Of a stretch of 64,000 nt of DNA, positions 58,476 to 64,000 are shown one piece after another. The notes beneath the pieces were generated by a model. That model was not told where the DNA came from. It worked only from the letters and a program-made list of their open reading frames with translations, and did no database searches. Both the position numbers and the translations under genes were made by a program. Where the stretch lies: contig OZ244865.1 in NCBI GenBank assembly GCA_965221075.1, positions 496,001-560,000 on the forward strand, in the 5' to 3' direction. Positions within the stretch are counted from its first letter, which is position 1. Every line of letters begins with the position of its first letter. Source of the stretch: UBA2970 sp965221075. Its GTDB lineage: Bacteria; Verrucomicrobiota; Verrucomicrobiia; Limisphaerales; AAA164-E04.

Positions 58476-59359
58476 GGCTGATCCGCGAAGACGAGAGCAT
58501 GACGCTGTCACGGAAGTGCCTACTGACGGGTGTGAGCCGCTCGTCGCTGTACTACGAACCCAAGCCGGCGGACGAGCAGCTCCTTTCGCTTCAGCTGCAA
58601 GTGGACCGTCTGTACATGGAGTTCCCCTACTACGGGACGCGCCGAGTGAGCCTGCATCTGAAGCGCGAGGGGCACGAGGTGGGCCGTGCCCTGGCGCGTA
58701 GCCTGATGGCGGCTGTGAACTGGCGGACGGTGTATCCGGGACCGCGTACGTCGAAGCCGCAGCCAGGGCACCGGATCTATCCCTATCTCCTTGGTGGCCT
58801 TGAACATATCCAGCCAGGGGAGGTGATCTGCGCAGACATCACCTACGTTCCGGTGCGAGGCGGGTATCTGTACCTGGTGGCGATCATGGACTGGGCGAGC
58901 CGGTTCGTGCTGGCATGGGAGCTGGACAACACGCTGGAGGTGGGATTCTGCGTGAGCGCGCTCGCCGAGGCGCTGGAACGGTATGGCCCACCGCTCATCT
59001 CGAACACGGACCAGGGCAGCCAGTTCACGAGCGAGGCTTATGTCGGGACGCTGATGGAAGCGGGTGTGCGCATCAGCATGGACGGCCGGGGCCGCTGGAT
59101 CGACAACCGGTTCATCGAGCGGCTGTGGCGGTCGCTGAAGTACGAGGCGGTGTATCTGGAAGAGCTGGATGGCGGGCGCCACGCGCGCCAGGTGATTGCG
59201 TCATGGATGACCCATTACAACCACGGACGCCCGCATCTAGCGTTGGACGGACGGACGCCCGCAGAGGTGTACTTCGAAGGTCGGCGGCCGCCGCCGACCG
59301 CGTTCCGGTCGCTACGCTCCCTCCACGCGGACGGCGGCGCGATCCTGGAATCGGCTTGA
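58472..59359 (+). CDS. IS3-family transposase OrfB (DDE integrase)
   Basis: A 295-residue catalytic transposase subunit. The N-terminal part has the HTH_21-like YYGTRRVSLHLKREGHEVGR segment, followed by a retroviral-type integrase core. The first Asp is in ICADITYVPV, the second in ISNTDQGSQF, and Glu is in FIERLWRSLKYE, so the DDE triad is complete. The C-terminal YNHGRPHLALDGRTPAEVY segment is typical. All catalytic residues are present and the frame is uninterrupted, so the element may be active. Confidence 0.95.
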   Translation: MRLIREDESMTLSRKCLLTGVSRSSLYYEPKPADEQLLSLQLQVDRLYMEFPYYGTRRVSLHLKREGHEVGRALARSLMAAVNWRTVYPGPRTSKPQPGHRIYPYLLGGLEHIQPGEVICADITYVPVRGGYLYLVAIMDWASRFVLAWELDNTLEVGFCVSALAEALERYGPPLISNTDQGSQFTSEAYVGTLMEAGVRISMDGRGRWIDNRFIERLWRSLKYEAVYLEELDGGRHARQVIASWMTHYNHGRPHLALDGRTPAEVYFEGRRPPPTAFRSLRSLHADGGAILESA

Positions 59360-59445
59360 CCAAACTAGTCCAGACGAGAAACCCTGCGGCAAAGGGACAA
59401 GGGCATTTGATCGACACGGGAGCAATCCTTAGTTTCGCTCCCAAT

Positions 59446-59466
59446 CTGTCTAAACGACCCCGACCA
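59446..59466. repeat. IS right inverted repeat
   Basis: It begins CTGTCTAAA and ends CCCCGACCA, the partner of the left repeat. It marks the end of the element, 137 nt before the glnS start. Confidence 0.85.
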
Positions 59467-59602
59467 CCTCAAAGGGCCCCGGCGTCCGCTGCGGCTGCGC
59501 CGGCGCCGGGGAGCGCGGCTTCCGGAGATTCCCGGGCGGCCCATGGGGGCCTATGGACGGCCGGTCTTCCAGTCCCTAGAATGGGGCGGGGCAGGATGAG
59601 CT

Positions 59603-61302
<1,700 letters not shown>

Positions 61303-61306
<4 letters not shown>

Positions 61307-62808
61307 GCCGGGCGGCTCCGCCGCCGGGCCGCCGGCGCCTGGGATTCTTCCTGGGCCTGGCCGCCTTCCTGGCGGCGCTGGCGTGCCCCCGGCCCGAGGG
61401 GATGGAGCCCGAGGCGCAGCGCACGGCCGCGGTGGCCCTGCTCATGGCGCTGTGGTGGACGACCGAGGCGCTTCCCTTCGCCGCCACCGCCCTGATCCCC
61501 CTGGCGGCCTTCCCCCTCATGGGGGTGGTTCCGGCCCTGGAGGCGTCGCAGTCCTACGGCGATCCCAACATCTTCCTCTTCGCCGGGGGCTTCTTCATCG
61601 CCATGGCCATGATGAAGTGGAACCTGCACACCCGGATCGCGCTGTGGATCCTCTGCCGCACCGGCTCCCATCCCCGGGCCCTGACCGGAGGCTTCATGCT
61701 GGCCACCGCGGCGCTCTCGATGTGGATCTCCAACACCGCCACCGCCCTGATGATGCTCCCCATCGCCCTGGCGGTGGTGGAGATGTTCGGCGGCGGGGGG
61801 GAGCGGCGGGGACAGGACCGCTTCGCCCTGTGCCTGCTCCTGGGCATCGCCTACGCGGCCAGCATCGGAGGGATGGCCACCCTGGTGGGGACGCCTCCCA
61901 ACGTGCTGCTGGCCTCCCAGTTCGAGAGGCTCTTCCCCCAGGAGCAGCCCATCGGCTTCCTCCAGTGGATGGCGGCCGCCCTGCCGGTCTCGCTCGTTCT
62001 GCTCTTCCTGGCCTGGTGGCTGCTGGCCGGGGCGCTCTTCCGCTTCGGGGCGGGGGACGTCCCCGGCGTGGAGGGCATGCTGGAGGAGCGCCTGGCGCGG
62101 CTGGGGCCGATGAGCGCTGGGGAACGCGTGGTCCTGGAGGTCTGGCTCCTGACCGTGCTCGCCTGGATCTTCCGCAGCGACATCGATCTGGGCTTCCTCG
62201 TCGTCGAGGGATGGGGTGGCTACTTCCCTTCCGGACACGTGCACAACGGCACGGTGGCCATGGCCGGGGCCCTGCTCCTCTTCTGCGCCACGGTGGACCC
62301 GGCGAGGGGGGAGCGCGCCCTGGACTGGGAGTGGGCCCAGCGCATCCCCTGGGGGACCCTGCTGCTCTTCGGAGGAGGGCTGGCCCTGGCCCGGGGCATG
62401 GACAGCTCGGGGCTGGTGGCGTGGCTCGGGGGGAGGCTGGAGTTCCTCCAGGGGCTTCCCCCGTGGCTGATACTGCTCTGCCTGGTCCTGCTGTGCATCT
62501 TCCTGACCGAGCTGGCCTCCAACATGGCCTCGGCCGCGATCCTGCTCCCGATCCTCGGAGGCTCGCTGGCTCCGGCGCTGGGGATCCACCCGCTGGCCCT
62601 GATGGCGCCGGCCACCATGGCCGTCAACTGCGCCTTCATGCTGCCGGTGGCCACCCCGCCCAACGCCATCGTCTTCGGCAGCGGCCGCATCTCCATTCCG
62701 CAGATGTGCTGGGCGGGCTTCTGGATCAACCTGGCGGGGGCGGTCCTGATCACCTTTGCGGGCGCCGCCCTGCTTCCCCTGGTCTTCCCCCTCCGGCCGC
62801 TGCCCTGA
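61303..62808 (+). CDS. DASS/SLC13-family sodium:dicarboxylate-type transporter
   Basis: A 501-residue polytopic membrane protein of the divalent-anion:sodium symporter family. It has ALWWTTEALPFAATALIPLAAFP, MWISNTATALMMLPIA with the first SNT sodium/substrate motif, ATLVGTPPNVLLA, and in the second half TELASNMASAAILLPI with the paired motif (ASN rather than SNT). PVATPPNAIVFGSGRI completes the set. Inverted-repeat architecture with about 11 helices is expected. Substrates are typically C4-dicarboxylates, citrate or sulfate; not resolvable here. The ATG at 61303 overlaps the glnS stop, so the two are probably co-translated. Confidence 0.92.
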
Positions 62809-62816
62809 GCCGGGCG

Positions 62817-63998
62817 CTACTCGGAGCCCTCCAGGATGCCGATCTCCTCAAGGGGATCCGGGGCGTCCCCGCCGGCGCCGTCCAGCCCGATCTCCAGGGA
62901 GCCGAACTTGTCGAGCAGCGAGAGGCTTAGAGGCACCAGGGAATCCTCGTCCAGGAAGGAGTAGGCGAAGGCCAGCCGCTGGGGCCCGACCCGGTCCCCG
63001 GGGAAGGCCGCGTCGAAGTCCAGCCAGCGGCCTCCGATGTGGAGCTGGGTCCACATGTGGAAGGCCATCACATGGCTCCTGCCCTCCACCTCGGGGACAT
63101 AGACCATCCCCGAGGCCACCCGGGAGGGGATGTCCGACGCCCGGGCCAGCGCCGCCAGCAGGACCGCGTGCTCGCTGCAGTCGCCCTCGGCGTCCCGGGC
63201 CACCTCGTGGGCCGGGGCGAAGGCAACCGAGAGGCTCTTCTCGGCGATGTGGCTGGAGACCAGGCGGCGCAGGGCCCGGGCCCGCTGCAGCACGGTGGCG
63301 CCTTCCTCCAGCTGCAGGCCGGAGAGCAGCTCGCCGACCGCCTCGTGGTCGCTGGTGATGTAGAGGTTGGGAGCGAGCGCCTTGCGCCGCTCCTCCGGGT
63401 CCAGGGCTTCCTCCTCCCGGGGGGGCGACGACGGGTCCGGGGGCCGCACCGTCACCAGGTAGGCGTCTCCCTCCCGGACCACCGACTGCGAGGGGGACCG
63501 GGGGAGGGAGAGCGGGCCGGGTCCGTCATGCCGGATCCGGTAGCGGGCCCATCGCGCCCCCGGCGGGAGCTCCCGTCCGAGCCCGACGGTGGAGGAGACG
63601 AAGAGCTCCGGGGCCACGAAGTCGGCCAGGGCTTCGGCCTCGTCCGCAAGCAGCGCCCTCATCTCCAGGCCGCCCATGTCGAACCTCTGGTCCAGGGGGG
63701 TGAAGTCGTCCAGGGTCCAGAGGATCGCCGTGATCTTCGCCGCTCCCAGATCCAGGACGTTGCGGATCCTGACGGTCTCCACCTGCGCTCCCCGGTACTC
63801 GAGGACCGCCGGTCCCAGGACCTCGTGGGAATGCGGGAAGGCCTCGTCGATCCTCAGCTCGGGAGCGTAGAACAGGGTCTCGAACCGGGTCCCCGTCTCG
63901 AGCCCCGCCTCCCGCATCCTCCGGTCGTGGCCCCAGACCATCAGGGCCTCGGGAGGGATCCGGGCCGTGCCCTCCCTCCGGTTGCCTCCCACCGTCCG
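62817..63998 (-). CDS. Transglutaminase-like protein (5' end probably beyond window)
   Basis: At least 391 residues, with the frame still open at the right edge; a GTG at 63992 could be the start but the protein probably begins outside. The N-terminal half is beta-rich (TRFETLFYAPELRIDEAFPHS, AVLEYRGAQVETVRI). The second half is a transglutaminase-like cysteine-protease fold. The catalytic Cys is in AEGDCSEHAVLLAALARASDIPSRVA, His in MAFHMWTQLHI and Asp in GRWLDFDAAFP. A C-terminal ~40-residue acidic tail follows. Such proteins may be peptidases or cross-linking enzymes in the envelope. Convergent with the DASS transporter gene (8-nt gap). Confidence 0.85.
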   Translation of the reverse strand, partial: RTVGGNRREGTARIPPEALMVWGHDRRMREAGLETGTRFETLFYAPELRIDEAFPHSHEVLGPAVLEYRGAQVETVRIRNVLDLGAAKITAILWTLDDFTPLDQRFDMGGLEMRALLADEAEALADFVAPELFVSSTVGLGRELPPGARWARYRIRHDGPGPLSLPRSPSQSVVREGDAYLVTVRPPDPSSPPREEEALDPEERRKALAPNLYITSDHEAVGELLSGLQLEEGATVLQRARALRRLVSSHIAEKSLSVAFAPAHEVARDAEGDCSEHAVLLAALARASDIPSRVASGMVYVPEVEGRSHVMAFHMWTQLHIGGRWLDFDAAFPGDRVGPQRLAFAYSFLDEDSLVPLSLSLLDKFGSLEIGLDGAGGDAPDPLEEIGILEGSE

Positions 63999-64000
63999 GG

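Larger units (their letters stand above)
58119..59466 (+). mobile_element. IS3-family insertion sequence (two ORFs)
   Basis: A 1348-bp element bounded by imperfect 21-bp inverted repeats (58119-58139 and 59446-59466; 16 of 21 positions match) with the TG...CA ends typical of the IS3 family. It contains overlapping orfA and orfB and about 85 nt of 3' non-coding DNA before the right repeat. The flanks (TAG on the left, CCT on the right) show no target-site duplication. It sits between the divergent bifunctional-nuclease gene and glnS. Confidence 0.9.

Noticed and set aside
59467..59602. Search for a target-site duplication of the IS next to its right end
   Set aside because: Three or four flanking bases on the two sides do not match, so no duplication is claimed.

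Overview
The window is a GC-rich (about two thirds G+C by eye), densely coded bacterial chromosome segment. Several features point to the Planctomycetota-Verrucomicrobiota-Chlamydiota superphylum, most likely a Verrucomicrobiota relative. These are three formylglycine sulfatases, a DUF1080 (3-keto-disaccharide hydrolase-like) lipoprotein, two Hanks-type kinases, large secreted beta-rich proteins with a C-terminal 'AGVAYVVQVSVDLENW'-like module, and Gram-negative envelope machinery (TonB system and type II secretion pseudopilins). The taxon is inferred from gene content; no rRNA gene is present.

Layout. 1-7.9 kb: sulfatases (one cut by the window edge), a Ser/Thr kinase, an unrecognised secreted coiled-coil protein in a lower-GC patch, and the DUF1080 lipoprotein; this looks like a polysaccharide sulfate/sugar degradation neighbourhood. 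8.5-11.2 kb: ferrous iron uptake operon feoA-feoA-feoB followed by a tiny FeoB-associated Cys-rich membrane protein (48 aa). 11.3-15 kb: an adenylate-kinase-like fusion protein, tyrS, and a zinc alcohol dehydrogenase-like gene. 15-26.4 kb: a large secreted metzincin protease, ilvB, xseA, gltB and a YacP/NYN nuclease.

26.5-38.1 kb: one long plus-strand set that reads as a Vibrio TonB2/TtpC-type energised uptake system. It holds a DUF3450 coiled-coil protein, a TtpC-like ExbB with a periplasmic extension, ExbB, ExbD, TonB, a TPR protein and a TonB-dependent receptor. It is followed by a secreted protein made of two near-identical 432-residue repeats and closed by a terminator. 38.2-41 kb: an MmeI-family methyltransferase whose N-terminal nuclease residues are replaced.

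41.3-46.8 kb: type II secretion genes gspF-H-I-J-K behind larE and a small membrane protein. 46.9-50.2 kb: gapA, tRNA-Ser(GCU) and a kinase homologue with degenerate catalytic residues, divergent from accD. 50.2-54.1 kb: a secreted lectin/CBM-like protein ending in two Cache-like domains, and an esterase. 54.1-57.5 kb: a tightly overlapped string holA-STAS-mtnP-ModA-like binding protein. 57.6-61.3 kb: a bifunctional-nuclease-family gene and glnS, separated by an intact-looking IS3-family element. 61.3-64 kb: a DASS/SLC13 transporter and a transglutaminase-like protein cut by the right edge.

The most unusual items are the free secreted Cache-domain protein, the nuclease-dead MmeI homologue, the TonB2-like cluster with its internally duplicated partner protein, the orphan secreted LE-heptad protein with two strong hairpins upstream, and the adenylate-kinase fusion.
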